Positions 11,501 through 20,727 of a stretch of DNA of 37,688 nt are shown here, piece after piece. Each line of letters starts with the position of its first letter. The stretch's first letter is position 1. A program made the translations under genes and the position numbers. The DNA comes from Usnea hakonensis (Eukaryota; Ascomycota; Lecanoromycetes; Lecanorales; Parmeliaceae): contig BLJB01000553.1 of NCBI GenBank assembly GCA_013423325.1, positions 1-37,688 on the forward strand, in the 5' to 3' direction. Under the pieces are notes generated by a model. The model had not been told where the DNA came from. It worked only from the letters and a program-made list of their open reading frames with translations, and ran no database searches.

Positions 11501-12692
11501 CGACTTTATATTAGCGTTACCTCTAGCCGGTAGTATAGATATAATTATATCTGTTACCTATAAATTCCTAAAGTGTATCTAGTTTATACTAGGGAAGTCG
11601 ACTTGGACCGCTACTTAATAGGTAAAGGCGTTACTCGAAAGGCTATAGCTTGTAGACTGGGGTATACCGTAAACTATTATTTCGGATAGAGATAGAAAGT
11701 TCTTATCTAAGATATAGTTATATCTATTTAAGCTACTTAAGGTTTCGTTACTCTATAGTATAGCTTATTATCCCTAGATGGATGGTTTAAGCGAGAGAAC
11801 TAATTAGACGATAGAGGTAGTACTTAGGTTTATAATTTATACGCTAGATAATCTAGTAAAATGGCTTGACGTACTACTAACTATTCAATCGTATCTTAAT
11901 AATTCTGGAAGTCCTACTCCGATAGAAGCGGTATACGGCTTTACTATTAATAGACCTCTTGATTTGCTCTTATATATACCTAGGATCAACTATACTACTG
12001 CCCGTATCTCAGCAAAAGATACTATAGATTTTATATAGATATCCGCTAAGTTTTATTACGATCGGTTATATCAGCCTATATTCCTTAGGGTTGACGATTG
12101 GGTTCTTCTCAGGTTATATAAAGGATATAACGTTCTATCGAATACCGGGATTACAAATAAGCTTATATAATAGTATGTTGGTCCCTTTAAGGTGGTATAA
12201 CGAATTAGTAGACTAGTATATAAGTTGGATATTCCTCAAGACTAGAAGATATATAATATATTTACTATAGCGCAACTCGAGCCATGTCCCCCTCCGGCGA
12301 GCGATCTATTTAAACGTCCTTACCCTAGTGAGCCTCTATCTGTCTTAGCTAATAAGGATGGGTTAGTTAATTTAGAAATCGAGCGCCTCCTTAATAAGAG
12401 AGTAATACGTAGAGGTAAAGGCCTAGCAATTAAATACCTTGTGAGATGGCGTGGTTACGGACCGTAATAGGATTGTTAGTATAATATTAAGGACCTTAAC
12501 GATATATAAGATCTAGTCTAGGAATACGAGACAGAATTGTAACGTGTTACCGTAATGCCTAACGTAATTCCAGATGCCGCAATTCTGAATACCCTAAATA
12601 CTATTCCGCTACCTGGTAAAGAAGTAGATACCCTACCTCTAAAAGCATCTAAACCTCGAGGCCGACCACGTAAACCCGCAACGAACCACTGA
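8561..12692 (+). pseudogene. chromovirus pol: PR-RT-RH-INT-chromodomain (broken)
   Basis: The protease is near 8560-8939, with NIG at 8580-8588 where DTG is expected; the stretch 8595-8939 is still open. The RT runs about 9550-10170, with LVIDLRGLN and a YVNN box at 9969-9980 in place of YVDD. RNase H is about 10440-10880. The integrase runs from a zinc-binding region near 11320-11400 to a core with SDRDRKF at about 11675 and SERTN at about 11790. The chromodomain (12379-12540) has YLVRWRGYG. The frame ends after an AT-hook-like GRPRK at a TGA (12690-12692). Stops at former Gln and Trp codons make it non-functional; the two RT Asp residues and the protease Asp are lost. Confidence 0.85.
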
Positions 12693-13222
12693 AGAAAATA
12701 AGTGGTTTGTTGGTATACTCACTTTACAATTTAATAATTCGGCAACTATACCTACTTTTATTAAGAATTCATTAATACTAAAGCTGGTATACTATATCTA
12801 ACGTTCAACTTTAAAGATTCAACTTCTCTAGATATACGTCCGTAATTCTATAAGTCCGTAACTACGTTGTGCTCAAATCTCCGATCGCTACCGTAGTAAC
12901 TTAATGCCTACTTTCTATAATTATACCTACCTTAATACTTTATTAACCCGGTGACTTTAAAAGATAGTTATTATATAACTATTAATATAAGTCCCTAAAG
13001 CACTCTTGTAGTTCGGTAATTGTAAAAACGTGGTATACTATATCTTTATCTTCTGCGCAGAAATAATATTTAAATTATAATTTAATCAAGCACTTTTTTA
13101 ACTACTTAGTAACTATTTAATTAAGTACTCTTTTAACTACTTAGTAAATATTTAATTAAGCACTTAGTATTTAGTCTTCTATTTACTACGAGGGCGCAGT
13201 CGTTTTTTCTGCTAGGGGAGGT
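12693..13222. other. chromovirus 3' untranslated region with 35-bp tandem repeat
   Basis: No coding sequence. Two full units and a partial third of a 35-bp repeat start at 13084, 13119 and 13154 (beginning aatcaagcac or aattaag). A purine tract, aggggagg (13214-13221), followed by one T, lies directly before the 3' LTR and is the likely polypurine tract for plus-strand priming. Confidence 0.7.
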
Positions 13223-13374
13223 TGTTATATGAAGGTGCTGTGGTTGTATTTACTAGCTCTTACCAAGTGAATCTCTTAGCGTTCATTCACTCTTGGCATT
13301 CACTTAAATAGAAGTCTTAGACTTAGTGAATACAACAACTTTTACACTTCACTCTTCTCATGTCACTCATGACA
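13223..13374 (+). repeat. chromovirus 3' LTR (152 bp)
   Basis: Gap-free match to the 5' LTR. It begins TGTTATATGA and ends CACTCATGACA, followed at once by the AAATA duplication at 13375-13379. Confidence 0.92.
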
Positions 13375-13717
13375 AAATAAAAAGTAATAAAATTAGACTT
13401 AATATATTTTTTAATAGAATAAGGGTATTAGAAATTAATCCTAACTATATATATAGATAAAAAAAGTAGAATATTAAATATATTCTCCTTTTCTATTTAG
13501 AATTATATAGGGATAGATTATAGCTACTTATAGAGATAGATACTAAGAATTTCTAAATAATACTAATTATAATTAAAGGGATTCGGGTAGTAGTAAAATA
13601 AATAATTAATTTAAACTAATTAAATAATTTCGAGCTAGCTAGTAAATAACTTTAATAATTAAAATTACCCCTTAGAGTAGAGGAGACTATTAAGTTTAAA
13701 AAGGGTATATAAAGAAA
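13375..13717 (+). mobile_element. Tad-like LINE, 3' part (continuation of 845-5654)
   Basis: The LINE frame broken at 5654 resumes directly after the chromovirus. It reads IKSNKIRLN, then NRIRV, then a decayed C-x-C...H-x4-C cluster (about 13430-13500, Cys as Tyr). This is the conserved end of Tad ORF2, where an SSxxxQIRTGKIGL block precedes a CCHC-like motif. The exact 3' end is unclear; 13717 is set by the neighbouring repeat. Confidence 0.75.
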
Positions 13718-13993
13718 AGACTATACTAACCCTTAAAGACTAAAGTAGTTAAGAGAAATAAATATAAAAATTAGAAAAGTCGAGATATAAAAAAAAAAAG
13801 ATATATAATAATATACTAGGACTCCTCGAGAGTATAGTAAAGAGAAAATATATTATTTAATTAGAATTTTTATTTAGGGGTTCGCCCTTAGGTTTTTTTA
13901 ACGCCTAGCTCTACTAGCTTAGCGATAATAGTACCCTTATTAGCTTATATTAAGTAGCTAGTATAAGCGTATAATACAATTAATTAATTAATC
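13718..13993 (-). repeat. repeat R fragment, LTR-like, minus orientation
   Basis: Reverse complement of the first about 263 bp of the element at 35653-36701; the right end here reads (minus strand) TGATTAATTAATT. Shared words include ctagctactta, agctaataagggt and cccctaaataaaaatt. It starts with TG and its partner ends TTAACA, so it may be an LTR. It cuts the minus-strand gypsy RNase H on its right and borders the LINE on its left. Confidence 0.6.
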
Positions 13994-14834
13994 AATATTA
14001 TTACTTTATTATTATAATAATACTAAGTAATTTCTAGTTATAGGTCTTATAATTCTACTTTATAAAAATTATTTTTTAAGACTAAAATACGATAAATTAT
14101 TAATAGCTATTATCGTTCTACTATAAAAGTATAGTATCTAGACTAAAGTTTAAAATATTAGTTTCTAGATAAATTTTCTTTTTAGGATTATAATAGTATA
14201 AGAATAATACTTTTAAAAAAGTATTATAAAGTTTAATAAATAATTACTTTATACTATTAGTCTATTTTAATAGTTTTATTTTTTTACCTTCTTTACTCCC
14301 TTTTAGAAGACTAATAAGAAATATTATAATCTTTAAATATTTATAGATAAAGTATTAATAAAAATTTATAAAGCCTAGAAAGACTTATATATTTTAATAG
14401 TTTTTAGGCTAAGACTATTTTTTAATAGATACGACTCGCTTCTAATCTATTATTATATTATTAATAGTAATAATAAACTTTAGGAATTTAATTTATTTAG
14501 TAAAAAATTAATATTTCTTTAAATTAGTAAATAGCTAGAACTAGCGTAATCGCTTAAAAGTTTATTTAATATATTATTAATATTCCGCTAGCTTAGCGCT
14601 ATAAATAAGAATATTATCGAGATATATTATATATATTATATCTATAAGATCTATTAAGATATAGTTAATATAGGCTTAAAATATTATAGAAATATTAGCG
14701 AGCCTAAATAATATTACTAAGTATTTAAAATAATTATAGTAAGTATAGAATATTATCTTTACTAGACTTAATTTAAATCTAGTAATAAGTATTCTTTAGA
14801 TCTAACTTTAAAAAAACTTTAGTATTATATAAAT
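13994..14834 (-). pseudogene. minus-strand Ty3/gypsy pol, RT (second half) and RNase H, RIPped
   Basis: Minus-strand translation gives KVFLKLDLKN and a YLDN box at 14603-14626 (for YLDD), then VFLGFINFY and ISLLKGS (about 14300-14420). RNase H follows, with ETN in place of ETDAS and an NYKTYNQKLL stretch near 14050. It stops abruptly at 13993 where repeat R begins, so integrase is missing here. It joins to 16221-16968 once the inserted LINE is removed. Confidence 0.75.
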
Positions 14835-14847
14835 AATTTAATATCTT
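14835..14847. repeat. 13-bp target-site duplication, left copy
   Basis: aatttaatatctt, repeated exactly at 16208-16220 on the other side of the LINE. Deleting the LINE and one copy restores a continuous gypsy RT frame (IIKILNYLYNTKVFLKLD). Confidence 0.85.
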
Positions 14848-16207
14848 TAGATTGGATTAGAATTCATACTCGTATCTATCTAACTATATAAAAGATAATT
14901 ACGGGAAGCTCTATAGTAATAGTATAAGGGAAACCTTTATAGTATTACTACTATTAGAGTAAAAAACTTTACCGTACTTCTATTTATCTCTATTATTTTA
15001 AGTCTATATACTACCTTTAACTACTACTACTTAATACCCCTTATACTCGTATTCCTCTACCTTTTTTATATTAATATTTACGCCCCTTAGATTACTCTAC
15101 CCCTATATAACTAGTCTTTTACTAGAAAATACTAGCCTAGAAGACTAGATTAAATTAGCTATCTAGTTAACGCCCTTACCCCCCTTAAGATAATTAATAT
15201 TCTCTATAAATTACTAGTTCCTATAGATTCTAGAAGTACTAGTCTAAATTATTCTAATCTCGGATAGAAAATAAAGATATATTTAATATCCTATTTTAAC
15301 TAGCTATATTCGTAGCTAGCTATATAGATACCCGGGACTTTATAATAGAAAAGGAATTATACTAGCCCGATCTTCTCTATTCGTATCTAGATTAAGGCGG
15401 AGCTTTCGGCTTTTATAAAATTATAGTAAAGTATTCTCCTCGTTTTCTAATCTTTAGAACCCTAAGCTAGTATCCTCTTATTTTTAAATATACCTATATA
15501 ATAGCTTTCCTATAAAGTATATTAAATTATATTATTCTAGCCCTATACTTTTTCTCTTATTATCTCTATCTCCTTCTTTTCTCTTTTCTCTATATTATAT
15601 TATTCTTACCCTTCCCTAGGGAGGATACCCTCGGTCTATAAATACTTCTTTATTATAGGCGTTAATAGTACCTTTATCTTATAGCCTCATTTCCCTTAGA
15701 ATACTTTATAGATATATATATTTCTAATCTTTATAACCTTATATACGCCCTTAAAGGCTTAATAATAGAGGATCGCTAGGTCTAAAAAAACCTATATAGA
15801 GGGAATATCTATTTCTATCTCTAATTCTCTAATATTTATTATTTTATATACTTCTAAAATATATCTTAAATACTTATTCTAGATTATTTTTAGCTATTTT
15901 CCTAATATCTTTATTACTCCTTATATACCCTCCGGGTTATATTAGATAGCTACCGCGTATATTATTATTAATCGAATAATAATCTAATATACTATATATA
16001 CTCGATTTAATATTATTCCCTATATCGAGGCTATCGTTATTAATAGTATAAAGTATTAGGATATTATCTTAGCTTTTATCTTCTTAAGGTAGGGACCCTA
16101 TCTTAGTTTTCTATCCACGTATAGGCCTAGGACCCGTATACTACCCTTTGGCTCTATAACTATTACTCCTAGGTCTACTACGGCTTTCATATTGAAGCGT
16201 TTCGGCC
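14848..16207 (-). mobile_element. 5'-truncated Tad-like LINE inserted in the gypsy RT
   Basis: A 1360-bp minus-strand non-LTR fragment. From its right end it reads RFNMKAVVDLG, RVLGLYVDRKL and GPYLKKIKAKI, the last part of a LINE RT domain, then LKIIQNKYLR and further post-RT sequence, and ends in a 3' UTR at 14848. The right part is less mutated than most of the window, with methionine and CpA retained near 16100-16200. 5' truncation, long target duplication and a fixed 3' end are the hallmarks of target-primed reverse transcription. No poly(A) is visible. A second copy lies at 35398-37543. Confidence 0.85.
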
Positions 16208-16220
16208 AATTTAATATCTT
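16208..16220. repeat. 13-bp target-site duplication, right copy
   Basis: Exact copy of 14835-14847, at the truncated 5' side of the LINE. Confidence 0.85.
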
Positions 16221-16968
16221 AATAATTAAAGATAATAAATATTAATTTTTAATAATTACTATATTTAATCTATAATAATCTATATATAGATAAAGCCTAC
16301 TATCTTTTTTAGATATAAAAAGAATTAGTACGCTAGTAGAGAAAATTAAATAATAAATCTAGCCTTTTTAAAAAATATTTTTTAAATAGTATTAAAGCTC
16401 TAATAATTCTAATTAAGAGAGATTATATAAGGGGCTATAAAGTAATTCTTTACCTTTTTTAATCTTAATAATATAATCTTTCTACTTTAGCGTAGATAAG
16501 ACTCCTATCTTTTTATTAAAAAAAATATTATTATACTCTAATAACTCTAATAGGAGCTTAAGGGTAAAAATATCTTTCTATTTATTACGCGCTATTATAG
16601 CGTATATAATAGTAAATATATTCGACTTCTTTTTTAACTTTCGAGTAAACTTTTTAATCTTTTTAATTTATAACTTACTAGTATTAATTTTAAAGTACTA
16701 TTATTCTACTTATAAATTAAGTAAAATATATAATTAATTTAACGCGGATATATTTAAAACTAGATTAGAATCTTTCTAATCTATAGTATAAAATAGTATA
16801 ATATATTTATACTCGTAATCCTAACTATTAATTAACTAGTAGTTAAATTTATAGATATTATAATAATATATATATTACCCGCTAATAGTTTTCGCTAGCG
16901 GTAAATTAGCGTTATAAGATTTAAGATTCTATTAGATAATAAACTTCTATAAAATTAAATTAATATAT
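16221..16968 (-). pseudogene. minus-strand Ty3/gypsy pol, RT (first half), RIPped
   Basis: Minus-strand frame reading LILFISKKDSRLYLYIDY, then RLNIV and IKNQYLLSLI at about 16220-16345. This is the start of a gypsy RT (family form: FVxKKDGxLRxCVDYRxLN). Protease-like sequence upstream is not recognisable. The frame is cut by the inverted-repeat element at 16969. Confidence 0.75.
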
Positions 16969-17579
16969 TACTAAATCTGAAAAGTTTATTTCCGTAAGGA
17001 TTCTACCGGGTATGCGCAATTAGTACGATTTAGTAGACTTAGTAGATTTAGCCTATATTAAATTATATACGCGAAGTTAGTAAGTCCGCCTTACGATATA
17101 TACGATTCGTAGAATCCGCACGATTCGCAAAATTTAAATAATTTAAATAATTTATATAAAGTCTTTAAGACTTAGTTAATATAATCTTTATAATATATAT
17201 ATAATAGGCTTCCTAATACGGGCCTATTATAACGGGCCTATAACGCGCGTTTATAATTTTTAAAAAAATTCGATTTAGACTATTTTTAGAATTATAGTAT
17301 TATTATTTATAGCGCTAGAGACTACCCGTTATTCTCGCTAACTTTAATTTTAGCGCTAACTTTATTTTAGCGTCTCGCTTATTTTTTATTTTTATTTTTA
17401 TTTTTTTTTTTCCCTTGCTAACTGTCTAAATTCCCTAAAGATAGTAAAGTTACTATGCGAATCGTGCGTATTTCCTGCTATTAGCAGGGTCGACTTGCTA
17501 ATCGTGCGGATTTCTTGCCAATCGCGCGATTCGCCCGATTCGCAATTTAATATTCAGTAGAAACTTTTTAGATTTGGTG
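16969..17579. mobile_element. 611-bp inverted-repeat (MITE-like) element
   Basis: The left end tactaaatctgaaaagttt and the reverse complement of the right end, caccaaatctaaaaagttt, form a 19-bp terminal inverted repeat that differs only at RIP-type transitions. Both sides are flanked by atatat. Inside are subterminal words in opposite orientation: aatccgcacgattcgca on the left and gcgaatcgtgcg and aatcgtgcggatt on the right. No coding capacity is seen. It is a non-autonomous DNA-transposon-like element inserted between the gypsy gag and RT. The superfamily is not assigned, because the TA-rich flanks leave the duplication length (2 to 6 bp) ambiguous. Confidence 0.75.
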
Positions 17580-18870
17580 ATATATTTATATTATAATTAA
17601 GAAGGGCCGTAATAGGATACTTATTATTCTATAGTTTAATTTAGTCTTTTATAGTAATAGAGGAAATTACCTCTATTCCTTTTCTTTTCTACTCTACTTA
17701 TAAAGCGACTATAGAGTCTAGTTATTTTTTAATAAGATATTAGTAATATAAATTACTAGCTTATCTTTATTAAGATACTTAAATATTTAATAATTAGTCT
17801 TATTATAATAAAAATAAGTATTACCCTTATAATTAGAATTAGTAGTTTTAAATTTATACTTTTTATTATTATTATTTTATATATATAATATTTTACTACT
17901 ATTATTTATATTTAATTTAGATTTAGAAATTTAATTCTCTAAAGATTTATCTTTACTTTTTTTCTTATTTTAATTTCTAGAAGATTTCGAATAAAAACCG
18001 CTATTACTACTATATTTATATATATATTCTAGAACTTTTTTCTATATAATAATTATAGTAAAAAGTTTCTCCCTCTATTTATATATATTATTAATATTTA
18101 GAATTCGATCCTTTAGATTAGATAATAGTTTAGCTAAAAAGATATTTACTTTATACTTTTTATTTATAGACTTTAATTACTTTTTTAGCTCTTTAAAATA
18201 GACTTTAAAAATTAAAATCTTTTAATTAGAAAGTTATATCGCCTTATTATACTTTTTATAAATAAAGAGATATTAATTTACTAGATCTATTATCAAATTT
18301 AGAAAGAATTATTTAAATTTTATAAAAATCTAGTCTTAAAATTCTAGCTTAGAATAGTAATTATATTATTAAATATTTAGATTATCTTTAAGACTTTTTA
18401 TATAAAATCTAATTTTTACTTTATTAGTAACAAAATATTTAAAGTTATTAAAAAATTTAATTTTAATATTATTAAATTATTAAATATACTCGCTTTTACT
18501 AATACCCTTATAAGGCTTATTTAATTTTATAGAATATAAAATTTTTATTTTTATAATAATATTATTAAGTCTAACTACTAGTTTTATTATTATATTAATT
18601 ATAATAGCTAGCGAACCCTTATTTATATAAAACGCTAAATTAGAAGTCTTAAGCCTCTTAATTTTAATATTTATTTATAGACTTATATTTTTCTTTTTTA
18701 GTATAATAAGGCGCTCTACCTTTATTAGTTTAAAAATTTATTTAAGGATTAATTTATCTTTAGAGCTTATATTATTAAGCTACTTATCTTATTAAGGAGA
18801 GAGAGGAGATATTATAATTACTTCTAGACCTTTTTTTTAGAAAGGTAGAGAGGTTAAAATTATTAGAATT
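17580..18870 (-). pseudogene. minus-strand Ty3/gypsy gag, RIPped
   Basis: The minus-strand translation has a zinc knuckle at about 17777-17820 whose Cys/His are now Tyr with C-x2-C-x4-H-x4-C spacing. Upstream of it (higher coordinates) lies an alpha-helical gag-like protein with FLAKLLSNLKDRILNINNIY (about 18090-18160) and many Lys/Ile codons. Order and strand fit the pol pieces at 13994-16968. The 5' LTR is not identified. Confidence 0.6.
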
Positions 18871-18888
18871 AGTTCCGCTAGCGGTATA

Positions 18889-18951
18889 TTAAGAAAAAAG
18901 TACGGGGCGCTAAGCCCTTTCGAATCTTAGCGCCCCGCACTTTTTTCTTAA
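18889..18951. repeat. GC-rich near-perfect palindrome, 26-bp arms
   Basis: The left arm 18889-18914 and right arm 18926-18951 match at 25 of 26 positions around an 11-base loop. The arm core is cggggcgctaag. It keeps CpG and GpC richness inside DNA stripped to AT. The function is unknown. It may be the junction of two element ends or a small foldback element. Confidence 0.8.
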
Positions 18952-19319
18952 ATTAACTATATAGAGAGAAAGTAAGCTTTCTAATTAATCTAGAGTCTCG
19001 AGTTTAATCTAGACTATAATTAGCTAATAATTCTAGGCGGATTAGCTCCGAATTAGAAAATATTTAATATAATCTATATAGAATTAACTCCGAGAATCTA
19101 ATCCTTAGAGATCGTCTTATAATATATTAAGATTAGAATACTAGAATTATCGCCTTACGGAGAGATTCTAGAGATTATTAACGCTTAGGCGCCGAGGACG
19201 TCGCTCTAAAGAGGGGAATAGTATTATATTTAGATATACTATAAGGGCGTACTCTATAGACTATAATAGAGTACGCCTTCTATAAAGTACGATACTCTTA
19301 ATCTATAATCTATTTATTT
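18952..19319. other. AT-rich DNA with one small inverted repeat, no gene seen
   Basis: No recognisable frame. A 12-bp perfect inverted repeat (ggcgtactctat at 19246-19257, atagagtacgcc at 19266-19277, 8-base loop) stands out. It is probably decayed repeat, perhaps the 3' side of the adjoining LINE fragment. Confidence 0.5.
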
Positions 19320-19636
19320 TTTCGGGCCTTTAGTATAGTAGTTAGTAGTCGTTCTAATAATATTAGAATAAGAACTAGATAGACTCGATCTTTCTAATTT
19401 TTATCTAGATTAAAGCGGAGCTCTCTATCTTCGTAAGATTCTTATAGAGAGTTTTTTTTAATCTCTAGTCCTCGGCCCCTTACGCCGATATTCTCTCATT
19501 TTCGAGTATACTCGAACGGTAGATCTTCTATATTATACGCTAGATTAAGTTACCCTAGCCCCGTACTCGTCTCTTCTATCTCTTTATCTTCTTTTTCTCT
19601 TCTTTATCTTCTCTTCTCTTTTCTTCTCTTTTCTTC
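19320..19636 (-). mobile_element. LINE fragment (third copy), split by a mini LTR element
   Basis: Resembles 15300-15580 of the inserted LINE in the same orientation: shared atctagattaa(a/g)gcggagct, then ctagcccc and a long pyrimidine tract (tcttctctttt...). On the coding strand that tract is a Lys/Glu/Arg-rich linker. The pyrimidine tract is the target of the element at 19642-21807 and seems to resume at 21813. Confidence 0.55.
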
Positions 19637-19641
19637 TCTTC
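19637..19641. repeat. target-site duplication TCTTC, left copy
   Basis: TCTTC directly before the 112-bp LTR, with an identical word directly after the second LTR at 21808-21812. The target is pyrimidine-rich, so chance is less remote than usual. The exact fit to both LTR ends supports it. Confidence 0.75.
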
Positions 19642-19753
19642 TGTTAGACTTAAATTATAAGGCCCAAATTAGGGGGTTTCTACGTATAAAGTGTAGAAAC
19701 CCCCCGGGGCCAGGCTTTTTAGATCTATAGTCAAGTAGTTAAGAACTCTAATA
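19642..19753 (+). repeat. outer mini element, left LTR (112 bp)
   Basis: The first 79 bases are identical to the right LTR; six transitions lie in the last 33. It holds a perfect hairpin, ggggggtttctac-type arms at 19672-19683 and 19693-19704, around a TATAAAG. Its 3' end carries a degraded tRNA-like A box (tagtcaagtag, 19728-19738). Confidence 0.85.
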
Positions 19754-19862
19754 ATAGTTTCTATACTTCTATTTCGGGGCTTAATCCCCCTAGAACGAGG
19801 TCGAGGAGTTACTAAAAACGGGGGGCTATAGTGCTAATTACGAGGGTCTATAGTTCGAATCG
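19728..19862 (+). promoter_or_regulatory. possible RNA polymerase III A-box/B-box pair
   Basis: The A-box-like word (19728-19738) is intact in the right LTR as tagccaagtgg (21782-21792), which fits TRGYNNARNGG. A B-box-like agttcgaatcg lies at 19852-19862, close to GGTTCGANTCC. The 113-bp gap is long for a tRNA gene without an intron, and no cloverleaf is evident. It may be a tRNA-derived promoter or chance. Confidence 0.3.
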
Positions 19863-19884
19863 GGCTATTTATAAGTAGTTTTTT

Positions 19885-20036
19885 AGACTTTCGCTCGAGT
19901 AAGCTTCCAAAATGGGAGCCCCGAAGTATTAATATTATAAGCTAAATAGGCTCTCGGGTAACCTACCTTTAAGGGGTACCTAATAACCTAATAACTTGGC
20001 TCGGGTAAGCTTCTAAAATAGGACCCCGAAGCTTAA
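19885..20036. repeat. imperfect direct repeat inside the outer mini element
   Basis: A unit of about 35 bp beginning ctcg(a/g)gtaagcttc and ending ccccgaag occurs at about 19892-19926 and 19999-20032. It is part of the outer element's internal region and non-coding. Confidence 0.6.
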
Positions 20037-20059
20037 AGTTTAAGTCCCTAAAGATTAGG

Positions 20060-20064
20060 TATAA
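20060..20064. repeat. target-site duplication TATAA, left copy
   Basis: TATAA directly before the inner element and again directly after it at 21519-21523. Confidence 0.8.
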
Positions 20065-20227
20065 TATTACGGTATATCTAAGATATAGTTCTTAATTAGG
20101 CCTAGCGTAACTTGGCGCCTTAATATTACGCACATATCTCGCTTACAATATAGACTCTTTCTTCTATATATTTAATATTATTAATAAAATTACTACTTTA
20201 TAAAACTATTTATATTAGTCCTTAATA
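20065..20227 (+). repeat. inner mini element, left LTR (163 bp)
   Basis: Gap-free match to 21356-21518. Most differences are transitions of the RIP type, falling on both copies, for example TTAATA here for TTAACA in the right copy. Confidence 0.85.
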
Positions 20228-20727
20228 ATTAGTAGTAACACTATAACGGTACTTATAGTCATTTAGTCGCTTCCGCTTATAAACTAGTACTCTTATTCTT
20301 AGGGCCTTATAATCGTCTTAATATCTACTTCGTTTATCTACTAGTACTTATATATCCCTAAGTTTCTATACGAGACTAAGGCGATCCTTTTACTAGGCTA
20401 TTCGTATTTATAATAGATCTAGTAATACTAGTTATACTAATATACTTCTCTCTTATAGTAGAGTAAAAAGCTTCCTTCCTAGTTATACTATAAAAAATAT
20501 GTAACGAGTTAAAAAAGCTACTTCTACTACTACCCCTACTATAGCTAATACTACTACTATCACTAGAAGTACTATAGTTATAGTACGAGTATTCGAATTC
20601 GCCTACTTCGCAAGAGGCTCTAGAAGAGTAGGCAATTTTAGAAAAAGATATAAAGATTACTACGGAGAAGTAAAAGTAATAGCTACTATACTATAAAGAC
20701 GAAATATAGCTATAACTATTATATTAG

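Larger units (their letters stand above)
5655..13374 (+). mobile_element. complete Ty3/gypsy chromovirus, moderately RIPped, nested in the LINE
   Basis: A 7720-bp LTR retrotransposon with equal 152-bp LTRs, a TGTCA...TGACA terminal inverted repeat, a primer-binding-like site just after the 5' LTR, a purine tract just before the 3' LTR and a 5-bp target duplication. Internal order is gag, protease, reverse transcriptase, RNase H, integrase, chromodomain. All are broken by TAA/TAG at former Gln codons and by at least one frameshift. RIP is milder than in the flanking LINE, since many CpA/TpG remain, which fits its being the younger insertion. Confidence 0.92.

Noticed and set aside
6550..12692. 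Pervasive TAG/TAA inside otherwise readable frames, suggesting a recoded genetic code (stop to Gln)
   Set aside because: The pbs2 gene uses the standard code with ordinary CAA/CAG Gln codons, and the transposons also show Asp to Asn, Cys/His to Tyr and Trp to stop, which RIP explains and recoding does not.
19717..19880. A genuine tRNA gene with an intron at the outer mini element
   Set aside because: I could not fold acceptor or T stems that pair, and the A-box part is duplicated as part of an LTR. It is kept only as a possible promoter.
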